Below, in pieces: positions 23,726 through 36,055 of a stretch of 64,000 nt of DNA (within the stretch, counting starts at the first letter, position 1; every line of letters begins with the position of its first letter). Below the pieces are notes generated by a model. The model did not search any database, had not been told where the DNA came from, and worked only from the letters and a program-made list of their open reading frames with translations. The translations under genes and the position numbers were made by a program. Source of the DNA: Jackrogersella multiformis (taxonomy: Eukaryota > Ascomycota > Sordariomycetes > Xylariales > Hypoxylaceae); assembly GCA_902806575.1 (NCBI GenBank), contig CADCXD010000010.1, forward strand, positions 1,612,001-1,676,000, in the 5' to 3' direction.

Positions 23726-24776
23726 TTACTGTATTGAGCCCCAAGTGTCGTATAGCCACTGACGAAAGCTCGTAGGTTGCACATCTACCGCGTCGTTCAA
23801 GTTCGTCTCCCCAAAAGTGTAACGGCCGTTGGCGGTCTGCAGAAGATGTTGCATGGTGTACCATCTAGCTTCGTCTCTGTTCTGTTCGTAGTAGCGAAGC
23901 CACTGTACTATTTGATCGTATGGTCTCGTGATCACTTCGAACTCGACTACGATGCATTAGTAGGTAATAGTGCCCAAAGATTAATGTCTTGCCACTTACC
24001 TCCTCGGACTTCACTACAGATCTCGTGAAGCATCTGAGTCGTCAGGCGGTTACCACGCATTCTAAACTCTCTCGGCCAAGTATCAATTCCTAGCTCGACG
24101 GCCGCAGCAACGAATCGTGCTACGTCGACTGCCGATGTCATCACGATGTATACTGGGCGCCCCTGATTGTTAGTTTCCGGAACCTCTGCAGTTCCTTGGC
24201 CTACGTCTATCATGTAGTCTCCCTGATTCCGAATCCGACAGGTGACGCCCATGTTGTATGTTTGGAGGCCGCCAGGGGCGAATCGTTCGTAGAAGATGCC
24301 GCACGAGAAAACAGTGTACTTCATCGAATGCTGTCTTGGCTGTGACCAATGTCGAAGCTGCTCTAAAGCCGTCGAAGAGTCGTTGTCGAAAGGATCAGTT
24401 CCCGGTGCCGGCCTACGGTTTATGGCGCCTTCGAACTCCGATGGCACGAAACAGCGCACCCGAGCTCGTCTAGCCGCGTCGATAAGGTTAAGTTGTTCCG
24501 CGCCAGAAATCGTGGATATCACGAGGTCGACGCCCTCGAGAGTAAACTGAAGTTCTTCAAGGTTAGTATAGTCGACTACGGCTACCTGGCAGTCGTAATC
24601 GGATTCGAATTCAGGATGTTCCTATCAACTAGTCAGCTAACCTCAGCATAATATTCGCATATTCATATTGTTTCGATTACTCTTGTTGAAAGGACAAGTA
24701 TAGCATTGGCGCTGCGGGATAGCTCTTGAGCCAGGAGGGAGGCAAAGCCCCCGGCGCCTGCGATCGCAATTCGCAT
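23726..24776 (-). CDS. NmrA-like / isoflavone-reductase-family NAD(P)-binding protein
   Basis: Exons 24681-24776, 24000-24621 and 23726-23946 (reverse), in consistent phase, give about 312 residues. The introns are short (59 and 53 nt), the first with a GCTGAC branch. The Rossmann start MRIAIAGAGGFASLLAQEL is followed by DLVISTISGAEQLNLIDAA and FVPSEFEG, the usual landmarks of the NmrA-like family. The family holds both redox-sensing regulators (NmrA, HSCARG) and true reductases. Nothing here decides between them, and the pocket after the NAD(P) fold is not diagnostic. An upstream in-frame ATG at 24803 would add nine residues; I chose 24776 because it starts the beta strand as is usual in the family. 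Confidence 0.75.
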
Positions 24777-27700
24777 CATCTCTGTCGTTGCTCTTCTACC
24801 CATTGTCGATACGAGTTGCGGATCGATGGATAATTTAATCTCGGACTGAGGATGATAGATTGTGGTCACGCTGGCCTGGAAGTTGTATGCCGATTTCCAC
24901 CAGTATGGTGTAAAAGTCTCGCACTGGCAGTTGTTACAAGGGAGATACCTCAATCTATTAGTACCGGACCTACGTTGATGAGTCAACCCCTGGGACTCGC
25001 ATTCTAAGTGGTAGACAACCAAAAGGACGGCTGGTGTCACTCGACCGTCTGAAACCACCAGGAGACTGCCGAAAAGACGAGCCAAACTCTCGACTACCTA
25101 TGACTTCCAAGATGGAGGACGCCGAAAGTTCGGAGAAAGGTCCTTGGATGATGTTCACGAGGCAATGCGTATATCGACGCAAGTGCCTAGAGATGGCACA
25201 ACTATGTCGTGGGATGACCTCCAAACAAGTGGGCCTCGATTCAAGTACCCAGGTAGGTTGTGAACTCGAATCCTGAGGGGATGTCGCGCGGAGATGGGAA
25301 ACCAGAGCCGATTCCTCAAAGTGTTCTTGAGTGGCACTGAGACGGATTTGTCCCGGTTCATAGTAACAGTGAAATATGTTCCCGGCAGGGGTTCGTATGA
25401 GTTCCTCCTGCAAGACCCTTGAAGATAGAGCCGCGTGGGCATCAGCACCTATGTCCAGTGAGAATCCGTAGCCCATCGAGATTTGTGGTAGCGGGTAGTG
25501 CTGCCTGACAGAGTATAGATATCGACCCGCACATTACATGAATGAGCAGGCCAGTTTCGTCTTAGGGGTCACGTTTAGCAACCACCCAAGAGAAATGAAA
25601 TTCCTACGCTTATACCGAGTTACTAAATAGTGCTCCACTATCTGGGCTGCAGTTTGTGGTTTGTGGCCCCAGGAACGGCCATCTGTAAGGGTGTGAGTAG
25701 AGTAGGCCTTCGGTGAGCCTTCAGATGTGTTCCACCAATGGCTCAGCAGGATACGGTAGCCCGGAATAGCAGACAATAAGGTGTGGCAAGCGAATTAGAA
25801 GGGTGAATAGATAGATGCCTGAATCTCCGGCGAATAGTACAGGCAGGTCTGCCTTCAAGGTCGTTTAGGAAGCGCCAGATACCCTTAACAAACCCTTGGA
25901 TCAAGGTGGTTTTCATATCATTACCACTTAACGACCGAGAAATAGGATCCAGCCAGCCCCTAAACACACACAAATACACACACATGTTTATACATACACT
26001 TGTACATGACTTAACCAGCTAGGTAATACATGGCCCGGGAAGATCAAGCGATGATATACACAATATGCTAATATTTTTAGGAAGGTAGTCCAAGAATAGG
26101 CGTTGGCCCTCACCGAAGATAGGACAGTAGTGAAACTTGAGAGGACATATAATAAGAGTCACTCAATATTCTGCTGAGATCATGAAGCAATATCGGCACA
26201 CCACTGGTCGGCCCATGGTAAGAAAAGCAAGGGAGGAAGTAGGGGCCATTGTTGCGATGAGGATGGAACTGGTCGCGGGCCATACCCCGGTTGATAGAAT
26301 GAGGGCCCCAAGGAGTAACAAGAAAGAAAAACCAAGTAACCTGTTGGGGGTTAGTGATTGGCATGTGTTTAAACTTGTCATGCATGAGGGAATAGGCTGC
26401 TTCTGCGGCGTAGTCAGCCCTGAAGCCTCTGGAGCCTGGTATAAACTTGGTATCCATCGTCTGCGGCTCTATGCTGAATTGAGGTTGATTCAGTGTAAGT
26501 TCCAAGTTTGGGGGCCGAGATGATTTCGACAGCAGTGACTGGGTGCAGGTGGGCACTTACCGTACCTAGTACCGCGCAAGACCCACCGGATCAGGTAAGT
26601 TTACATACTATTATGTAGTACCTAGGTACACCACACCACACAGACCACAACCTTGAAAGACCACACTACACTACCTAGGTACACTAGTGTAGGGCAGGGA
26701 GGCTCCACAGCATGCTTTAGTGGGTCCATTCCATTACCGTAAGTTATTTAGAACATCGGGAAAGTCCATTAGAGCGCTCCACAACAGCCTTCAATGGGAG
26801 CTTCTGCTTCACCTGATACAAATCGGTATTGCTACATCGTTTAACTGCCACTCAGGAGCCTGCATTAAGTAAACTGTACTTTTCTAATATTATGATCTCC
26901 TCTTACCTCTAAGTACGTAATATTTCTGTACTCAAGCTTATTTTTCTATTTTTCTAAATTGGCATTTTTCTCTTAACCTAGGAGTCCTAGGTATTACTAC
27001 CAAGGCAACCGCTATTATATCATACCACATCCGCAACGCTCCGTCCGTCGTAACAAGGTAATAACAATGTACTACTTTGCTAATAGGTACTAAATAATCG
27101 TGTAAGGAGCCTCACGCACGAGAAACTGGACGATTCGCCTGATCTGTATACGGCTATGTCGGTATATAGCTAGCGTCATGTGAAAATGAACGATATCTTC
27201 AACTACGTAGGTAGGCATCTGATTCGACTCAGACATTCGGCCAAGAAGTAAGCAGAGAAGGCCACTGCCTAAGGCGTCATAAGGAAGAACCGAATCTTAC
27301 CTGCAAAACTGCAATAGTTTAAGACGCCACTTATAACAGACAGGTACAAATGCTGTACCTACATGGTATTCTGCCCTATAGGGCGGTCTGCGGAATCAAG
27401 TGTTACCCACGTAGAGAGCCGCGACAGGGGACCGTTGACGAATTTATAATGCTGGTTTCAATTTCTATTCGTCTGTCTGCTTATAAGCATGACAGATAGC
27501 TGACATACATAATATTTCGGTAATAATTCCAATCGATTACTAACTCGGGCCTTGTCAAAATTCTCAGTGGTCACATAATACGCGCGTAATAATAATCTCA
27601 ATGTTACAAGGGAATAAATAGATGATTATTGGTTTTTACTTCGAATATGAATTCAGTCTATCATATTAATCCGTTCCCATAATCCCCTCCGGTACGCCCG

Positions 27701-27801
27701 CCCTAGCTATGTAACAGCCTGACTCTTTCCGCATGGGTATCACAACATCGTCCGCCGCGCTTTAGGACATCCACCCCCGATCGATCAATTCATTAGAGCA
27801 G
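24777..27801. other. 3-kb region without a supported gene
   Basis: Reverse frames at 24970-25476, 25534-25776, 25743-25985 and 26110-26556 are open but show no domain, and I could not join them into a convincing gene. The segment at 26340-26457 (reverse) reads protein-like (MDTKFIPGSRGFRADYAAEA) and may be a remnant. ACCTAGGT occurs at 26620 and 26673. From 26880 the sequence is AT-rich and empty. Confidence 0.4.
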
Positions 27802-28504
27802 CTAAGATTTGTGCGTCGTGGTAGACTCGGCATCCGCTTTCTTCAATATATCTGCCTCGACTCCCCTTTGGTTTGTCTTTCCAGCGTCATGTTGCTGCTG
27901 GTAGCTCGATTGCGCAGACTTGTTGCCGGTAGCACTGGCAAAGGCTCCGCCCAAAGTACCGGTGACACGATCAGATACACCACCAACGTAATCGTTGACT
28001 TGGCCCTTAGCCTCTTGCTCTTGGCCCTCTTGGTTCTGTTGGCGACCAGCTGCCTTCAATGACTGCACAAACTGCGTTAGAATTTCCTGTCGTGATAGAT
28101 TGACTTGTTAACCTGGTATGATTATCTTACCTCGTAGCCTGTAAGTCCGCCAACAAACTCCTTAGCGGAACCCATGGTTTGGTTGTACGATCCATTAGTT
28201 CGGTTAGGGTCGTCCTTGGTGATAGCACCTGAGGACGAAGCAGTGAAACCTGGGATCTTGGCAGTTGTGTGAGATGCATCGAACTCGGCGTCAGCTTTGG
28301 TCTGCTTGGCCTGACCTTGAGTCTGGAGAACGGTCATGTCAGCGAATGCCGAATGATGAGAAAGTTAAAAGCCTGAAAAGCCGGACGCGAGGAACATACC
28401 TTGTCAGCTGTGCTGCCGGTTACACTGCCGAGAGCATTCTGGACGGCTCCAGTAGTCGAATCGACGACCGACTTGAGAGTAGAGGTGTTGTTGTTGGTAG
28501 ACAT
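27802..28504 (-). CDS. CsbD-like / cruciform-DNA-recognition-type protein
   Basis: Exons 28400-28504, 28131-28322 and 27802-28065 (reverse) give about 186 residues. Intron 1 has GTATGT, GCTGAC and CCAG. For intron 2 I prefer the GTGCAG acceptor because CTAAC lies at branch distance. The protein is hydrophilic and rich in Gly, Ala, Gln, Ser and Asn, with repeated helices such as KSVVDSTTGAVQNALGSVTG, MGSAKEFVGGLTG and VSDRVTGTLGGAF. Such fungal proteins are annotated as CsbD-like or 'mismatched base pair and cruciform DNA recognition' (Hmp1-like), small stress-associated proteins. Function beyond family resemblance is unknown. The repeats resemble LEA-type amphipathic helices, so a desiccation or stress role is an alternative. 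Confidence 0.7.
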
Positions 28505-29797
28505 GTTATTAATTATTAGGTTGATATAAAGGATATACTTTATAATAGATAAAATTGGATTGATGTGGTTGTAGACGAAATGCTTGTTGTAGGTATTGTG
28601 TAGGTGAAGATAAAAACCATAAAGTAGAGTGAAGATTGAAGATTATTTATATCAATTGGACTGGACAAATAGACTGTTGATTTCGTATTAAGACTACGTA
28701 GGTAACCGAAGACAATCACAAGGTAAATAACTAGGATATTCTATGGAAATCTTCCGTGATGTACTTACACTGCTTAGCTAGGTAGGATAGTGACCTTGGC
28801 CTTTGGCTTCGGCTTCAATGGGATAAAAGTGGAGGGATGTATTACGCTTTTAGGAAAGTATGACGTTGTATATTGTGGCGTTGGGTCCTCCTAGTCCTCT
28901 TCGTTGATGTCATTCAGTTTGCATGGCAGTCTACCAGTCTACTACCTAAGTACCTAGGTATATGCGTGACCCACTTCAGTAATGTCATCATCATAAAGAT
29001 GGACACTGATCAAAGTTTGCCGCCCCGAATCAAATGACGTATATTTCATCTATTACGTCGCCGGTAAAGACACAAATGGAAATTCTGCACAGGAAAAAAT
29101 ACTCCACCTCGAGGTTAGTGTAGGTCCATTAATGTACCATCTGCGCGCGTATATACGTAAGCAACCTCCAGCTCTTAAACCTCAAGGCTATTTCACATCT
29201 ATTTAGGGATTATATTGCCAAGCTTTCTCCAGCAACCTAGTCGGATCGTTCTCAGATCCTCCTTTCAGCCCTACGGCATGTCATACAGTGGAGAAGGATT
29301 TGAAACCCACCAAATTTGGATGGACAACTAATACGAATCACGATTGGTGCAAGGACAATAGTAAGAATCATTTTCTTTTTTCATGATCTCTCGTATAGAG
29401 AAGAATTTTGCTCATGAATTCATGTTTAGCACGTCGTGCCGTAGGTATCAATAGACATAGGTATCCTTGTTGAACTGAATTTTCCAGCCGGTGATCCTCT
29501 TGAAATAGCCCCCCACCCTAAGCGACTAGAATCACATACCTGTACCCGGGTACCTAGGCATGTGTGCTCGTAATGAGCGATAGGTAAACAGCATACCGAC
29601 CTCCTAACTCCTAAAATACAATTGAGACCACATCAGCCGCGGTGCCCTGTTTAAAACGATTGCGAAACTGGCTATACTGGCCAGATTGTGCTATGTGTTT
29701 TTTCATACGCAACGGAACGAAGTATTCACCTTGACGGAACAAGGATAGAACAGGTGACAAATGATTCATAAAAACCAGTGACACAACCAATGACACA
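28505..29797. other. intergenic, AT-rich
   Basis: Upstream of the CsbD-like gene the sequence is AT-rich with A/T runs (28510-28640) and an ACCTAGGT at 28952. A short reverse frame at 29611-29796 lies immediately after the NFS1 stop and is probably its 3' UTR. Confidence 0.5.
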
Positions 29798-31533
29798 TTA
29801 ATGTTGACTCCACTGGATTGTATTCAAGTCAATACCTTCTTGAACAAGTTCCCATAGGGGACTCAATTCGCGAAGGAAGGTGACCCGCTCCTTGACAGCC
29901 TTGAGGACGTAATCGATTTCCTGCTCGGTGGTGAACCGGCCAATACCGAACCGAATGCTGCTGTGTGCGCTCTCGTCACTATTACCTAGTGCCCTCAAGA
30001 CATAGCTTGGCTCTAGCGACGCAGAGGTACAAGCACTGCCAGATGATAATGCGATGTCCTTGAGTGCCATTAGAAGCGACTCGCCTTCGACGTACGCAAA
30101 GGAAACGTTGACGCATCCAGGATAGAAACTGTTAGGCTCTCCATTTTGGTTCGTATGTTCCAAAGCCAAGAGTCCCTTTAATAGCCGGTCTGAGAGAAAC
30201 TTGATGCGCTTCGAGTCGTACTATATATGGTTATTAGCTACGAGTGCGCTCTCCTCAAGGTACTCAAGGACGAGGAGGGTAGATATAAATAAAATCAGAC
30301 GCGTGTGCTGTGTCTCAACATGGCGTTCCGGTCAAGGAGCTCAGCAAGCCATGCATGTTTAAGCGGTTCATCAGTTGCTTAGGGGGGAGGGCAGGATGTA
30401 AAATGCAGACAAAGACTTACATCCAACTCTTGTTTAGCGATGCGGCAGGCCTCGCCGAATCCTACCACGAGGGGCGGGGCAAGAGTACCACTGCGTAGAC
30501 CTCGTTCCTGACCACCACCGCTGATGATAGGATCCAGTCTGACTCGCGGCCGTCTTCGAACATAACAGGCACCGATGCCTTTGGGACCATAGATCTTGTG
30601 CGACGAGATCGACATCAAGTCGATGTTCATTGCATTAACGTCTAAAGGAATCTTGCCTACGGCCTGAGCACCATCGGTGTGGAAGAAGACCTTCTTCTGT
30701 CGACATAGTTTGCCAATCTTCTCCAAGGGTTGAATAACGCCGATCTCGTTGTTCACGGCCATAATACTGACGATTGCCGTATCCGGGCGGATTGCGGTCT
30801 CGAGCTCTTGCATATTTACAAGGCCATTGCTTTGAACTGGGAGGTATGTGACCTCGAAGCCTTCATCTTGAAGATGTCGACAACTATCAAGGACACATTT
30901 ATGCTCCGTCTGGCTGGTGACAATATGCTTCTTCTTGCCCGATCGACCGAAAAATCTGGCCACGCCCTTGATGCTCATGTTGTTGCTCTCGGTCGCGCCA
31001 CTGGTGAATATGATTTCCTTAGCATTTGCACCAATGAGGCGAGCAATATGCTCTCTTGCCTCCTCTACGGCTTTTTCGCTCTCCCAGCCGTATGCGTGTG
31101 TTCGCGAATGAGGATTTCCGTAGATGCCGACGAAAAAGGGTAACATGGCATCCAATACTCTAGGGTCAACTGGTGTCGTGGCCTGCATGTCAAGATAGAT
31201 TGGACGTTGGCCTTCCTCCAGAACAGTTGCCTCCTTGAGTACTTCGGCCATCGGGCTAATCGTAGCGTTCGCGGGAGCACCGGGTCTTGACATGATAAGC
31301 TCGCCCTTTTCATTCATGAAGTCCTTCTTGTCTAATCGTATAGCGGTCTCGACATTGACCTGCGCATTATCTCGTTTCGTCTCTGATACATAGCCTCTTC
31401 GCGAAACTTGCGCTGTAGTTGCAGCTGCTATTCTTGATATCGAGGGAATCCCTCGTAACGGATTCGAGGTGAGAGACTGCTTGAGACTGAGGCGCGAAGC
31501 CTGTCTCAAGGCTGAAGTGGCGACGTTCGCCAT
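29798..31533 (-). CDS. NFS1: mitochondrial cysteine desulfurase NFS1
   Basis: Exon 1 30421-31533 and exon 2 29798-30220 (reverse), phase 0, give 511 residues; the 200-nt intron has GTAAGT and TATATAG ends. The first 45 residues are basic, Ser/Arg-rich and lack acids, as expected of a mitochondrial presequence ([19 protein letters not shown]). The PLP-dependent core begins at [16 protein letters not shown]. The PLP-binding lysine lies in [15 protein letters not shown]. The catalytic loop cysteine is in [17 protein letters not shown], and [15 protein letters not shown] follows. The C-terminus ends [25 protein letters not shown], full length. NFS1 supplies persulfide sulfur for Fe-S cluster assembly on the scaffold and for tRNA thiolation, with Isd11. 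Very confident. Confidence 0.96.
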
Positions 31534-32668
31534 GATGATGATTATGTGAACGCAATATTAAAGGGATTAAGGAGGAAATAAAGAGGTGTAGAAAAAAGGA
31601 AGAAGGTATGGGTGAGGAGAGTTGTATGTAGGTAGCTAGATGGCGAATATCAAAAGGTTATACCGAAAGGGCGCGCGAAAAAAAGCTCCGAAGCTCGGTC
31701 GGGCAAAATGCTCGGTGATATCGGAACGGATAAACTATGACGCGTGCTAATCCTTCTTATCGCCTACCTCCTACATGTCACAGAGGATTAGGTAATACTT
31801 GGTGTATGTACCTAGGTACGTTACGTAATCATGAGTTCCCACAATGACGCTTGAAGACTGCCCCTCGTTCAGTGTTTGATGATGACGTTAGCAGGCTTGG
31901 CATTAGAATACCTTGGTAGCACAAGCTGCACAAGTAAAGTTTCCCACATTACGGAACACGGCAATTCGGATTTCAAGGTGGGCTTCTTAGGTAGTCTTTA
32001 GGTGGTTGCATAGATGGAAGGAATCATATGGAATTTTGATGTACCTACCAGCTACCAGCCTGCCTACCTGGTACCTAGGTACTCACATGCAAAGTTTGCA
32101 ACTAACCTAAAGGGATATTAGAACCTGAAACCCTGAGAACCTTGGACTTGGAGCCTTAGAAGATCACGAGTCAGAATTGAAGATATCTTCCTACCTACAC
32201 TAAATAATACCTACCTAGGTAAATACCTAAATAGCAACATCCAAGCCACAGGGCGTTGACGACTCCGCGAATCCCGAGCTTGGCACTGCCACAAGGACGA
32301 CATCGTCAGTGGCCGAATAACTAGGTATTAACACTTACCCAGCTGAGCTGCCCAGGTCAAGTTTACTGTTCACTTATAAGTTTTACTACCAATTCTACAT
32401 CACCACCTTCACCAACTTGATATCTCATTTCGCTTCTCAACTCTTTCAAGTCTACTCGGCGATATATTAGTGTACGCACAACACAGCAACATACTCGGCA
32501 TCGATCCTTAGAGTGCTACCTACCTAGGTACCTACTTATCTATCTACCTAGGGTAGTCAATACTCTTACCAAGAATATTATCAGCCCAAAGTAATAAATC
32601 CACACCAATCCCTCTATCGCTACCGGACCACTTCACGATTAGACAGACCACTTTAATCTTGCAGAGCG
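31534..32668. other. divergent promoter region NFS1 / RVS167
   Basis: 1.1 kb between two divergently transcribed housekeeping genes. It contains four ACCTAGGT palindromes (31810, 32073, 32213, 32522), the densest group in the window, within CTACCTACC-rich sequence. No coding frame is supported. Confidence 0.6.
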
Positions 32669-34127
32669 ATGAGCTTCCGAGGCTTCCAGAAGAGCGTTGT
32701 CCGAGTGAGTATTAATGCGCCTACCTAGGTAGCCTAAGACATAATGTATTAGAGCTATTAGCTAACAAGAAACCCCCTAACGCATAGGCGCCGCAACACT
32801 TCAAAGCCAAATTCAACATTGGCGAACATTCAAAAGATCCCGTCTTCATCGATGCAGAGCGACGCTTCCAAGAGCTCGAGGTCGAGACCAAGCGCCTTCA
32901 TGATGAAAGCCAGAAGTACTTCGACTCCATCAACGGCATGCTCAATCACCAAATCGAGTTCAGTAAAGTAATGACCGAGATTTACAAGCCCATATCCGGG
33001 CGCATGTCCGATCCCGATGCCATAGAAGTCCAAATCAACCCCGATGGCATCCGCGCCTGTGAGGAGTACGAGGCCGTCGTGAAAGACCTACAGGAGTCGC
33101 TCAAGCCCGAGCTTGAGATGATTGATTCGCGAGTCATCCGTCCAGCGAACGAACTGCTCGACGTACTCAAGGTCATCAGGAAAACTGCGACGAAGCGCGA
33201 ACACAAAAAACTCGACTTCGACCGGCGCAATGCGGCACTCAAGAAAATACAAGACAAGAAGGAGAAAACTGCCAAGGATGAGAAAGCCTTATGGAAAGCC
33301 GAGAGCGATGTCGAGCAAGCCACCCAGGAATTTAACTACTTCAACGATCTACTAAAGGACGAACTGCCCAAGCTCTTCACCCTTGAGCGCGAATTCATCA
33401 AGCCGCTATTCCAATCATTCTACTACATGCAGCTGAACATCTTCTATACCCTTCACGAGAAGATGCAGAACTGCGATATTGGATATTTTGACTTAACACT
33501 CGATGTGGAGGAGGCATTTGTGAAGAAACGAGCAGATATCCAAGAGCAAACCGAACTGCTAACCATCGTTCGGTTTAAGACGAGCGGACAGAAGAAGCCA
33601 CAACCAAAGTATGGAAACAAGCCGCCAGCAATCGATGCGAGTACGCGGCCTACAGGATTGCTCACTGCAGGCCCGTCTACACCGAGTCTAGCGATCAAAT
33701 ATGGCCAACAACCGCCATCAGATGTCGTGGAGAGCCCTCCTCCGCCATACTCCGCGACAGCAGCCGCTATGAAATCGCCAATGTCTCCACCCTTAGGTGG
33801 TCCTAGTTCTCCCGGATTAGCATCGCTTGCAGCAGGAAAGCCGAAGCCTCCCCCACCAAAACCGAAGCCCAGCCGACTCGCCGGAGCGTCTTCTGTAGAG
33901 ATGGTTACTGCTCTGTACGATTATTCCGCACAGGCGGAGAGCGATATAAGTTTTAGAGCGGGAGACGTAATAGAAATCGTCAGCAGAACAAAAAATGACA
34001 ACGAATGGTGGATTGGTAAATGCAATGGGAAACAGGGCCAATTTCCAGGTACGTGTCTGCTTTGCCGGAGACGGTATGTTCTCTAGCTAATGACTACCTG
34101 ATAGGGAACTACGTAAAACTCGGTTAG
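32669..34127 (+). CDS. RVS167: BAR-SH3 protein Rvs167-like (amphiphysin family)
   Basis: Exons 32669-32704, 32788-34048 and 34105-34127 give 439 residues. The first exon encodes only MSFRGFQKSVVR and the last only 23 bases. The N-BAR domain covers about residues 1-245 (APQHFKAKF at the start; helices rich in Lys/Glu). A Pro/Ser/Ala linker follows with polyproline (PPPPKPKPS). The C-terminal SH3 domain has ALYDYSAQAESDISF, EWWIGK and a final P-G-NYVKLG completed by the tiny last exon. It senses or forms membrane curvature at actin patches during endocytosis, with Rvs161. Intron 1 (32705-32787) holds an ACCTAGGT palindrome. Very confident. Confidence 0.95.
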
Positions 34128-36055
34128 AAGCCTGTCTTCCGGTCATTAAAACGTCACGGTTAATTCGACTGTGATATAACCCATTCAGCAAGAAGTATGT
34201 AACAGGGGTAAATCAGGCCGGGGACACAATAGAGGTTGGCTGCATAAAACTTACCTAGGTAGTCATAAGGCGTCAAATATCTGAAGACTCTGGAGACGTT
34301 GTCATTTTTATGACACCGGTTAGTAAACTTTGGGCTATCGCTGGAAACTTTGCTGGGATAGGGGAAGATGTGTTAGACAGTTGAAGGAGGTAGTCCACTA
34401 ATCAAACTAACAACATTCAATGAATTTATCTAACTAGGTTAAAGCATTGAACCACAACATCGTTATAAAGTTACCGGCCTCGTACAATCCCAATCCCCTC
34501 AGGTAACGCCAAGTTATGGCTAGTTCCTACAATACACTATAATTTCCTGGAATGTGATGGATTGATGATGGTCGTATTCGTGGAGTTAGTGAACCTGAGC
34601 TTCAACGCATTACCTTGGGAGAGACTACCAGGTAAGTACCTAGTTTTACCAAATTTAATCTTGATATTTTCCATCTTGCTTCCCCTGTTTACAACAAGTC
34701 GGGGATACCAACAATATAACAACATGGATATTTAAATGCCTATATCTACGCTAGCCGGAAGCTTTACAAGCCATTAGCAACTATGAGTAGCAGTTAAGGG
34801 GTATTAGCGCTAGCATAGGTATCAATCACAGATTATCCCCCTTTTCTTGGCCATGTACCTCCGTGCGTTTATTACTAACCTGAAGATTAGGAACTGTTCG
34901 TGACTTTCGTGTAACCGGAACTCGATATAAGTATCTTATGATGACAACATTTATACTAACTAAGGAGGAAAGAGGTTAAATGGTGAGATGTCACATTATA
35001 AAATTCTTATTATTATGTATTATTGATTAATATGTTAACTATACCTATATGGGATCCTCCTATAATCATTAAAGTTTTCAAAAATTGCGAAATTTTTAAT
35101 TTTTATTATATATAGGTAGGTAGGGTATATTAAACATTACCTAGGTAACTATACTAGGTTAAGAGTTAATACAGCTAGAGGAGACCGGAACTAGATAATT
35201 CGGAGTTGACCATATAAACTAGGTACCTATGGACTGGGCTACAATCTTGTCCATGAGTTCTCTGTAAGGAATTGTATTGTAACCTATAGTAGTATATAGG
35301 TACTACGTCCTATGTATGTTAAAAGTTTCTTTCGAGTATATTACACCGACTTTTAACACATCAACATGACGATTCTAGAATATTCGGAGCTCTAGGCGGC
35401 GATAAATGCTGCTTTAGGTCCACCTTCATATAACGAAGCAGCCCAAGAGTCTTGTCAAGGGGGGTCTAACACAACTGGAACACAATATTGATGTACCGAC
35501 GGGCCTTATGAGCCCCCTGTATCGGCTAATTCTCTTGATTCTATATGCAAATCACTAGGTTATTCCATCTAGGCCTTAGTATAAATGAACAGGTGTTCAC
35601 TGTATGAGTGCACATAGGCTTGGGCTGAAAGGGGCCAGGAAGACTAGGTGTGGTCTTGCCAAATGGTCCTATTGACAAGGAGCCAATGCTCGCCGTCACT
35701 GGTGATGAGAACAGCAACATTATGACATCCAATACCATTCTTTCATTGCCCCAACTATATAGCAGCACCTCTATCTAGAATAACACAGAAGTTATGCATT
35801 CTGCTACAGGCTTAGACACATTATTATTCGGATTCTCAACTGGAGCTAGACAAAATAAAGTGATACGACGTGAGAACTTCAAATGTCGAAAGATCAATAC
35901 CATTGCTGATACTTATTTGATAAAAATAACATCCGCATTCTATACTTAAATTTATACACGCAGCCAAATATCGTATGTGATAGCTATCAACCCTAACATA
36001 CAGCACAACTGGTCTTACTCTCAGTTATAGGTACATATGACAAAATCCTTTCCGC
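34128..36055. other. AT-rich intergenic region
   Basis: 1.9 kb with no supported gene. 34960-35130 is strongly AT-rich. ACCTAGGT occurs at 34253 and 35139. A reverse frame at 35541-35768 (75 codons) has no recognisable content. This separates the RVS167 end from the secondary-metabolism segment. Confidence 0.55.

Noticed and set aside
24970..25476. 168-codon reverse frame upstream of the NmrA-like gene
   Set aside because: Considered as part of a transcription factor, but no Zn2Cys6 motif or domain is visible and neighbouring frames do not join.
26110..26556. 148-codon reverse frame with a protein-like start
   Set aside because: Only about 40 residues look protein-like; no splice partner or family found, possibly a remnant.
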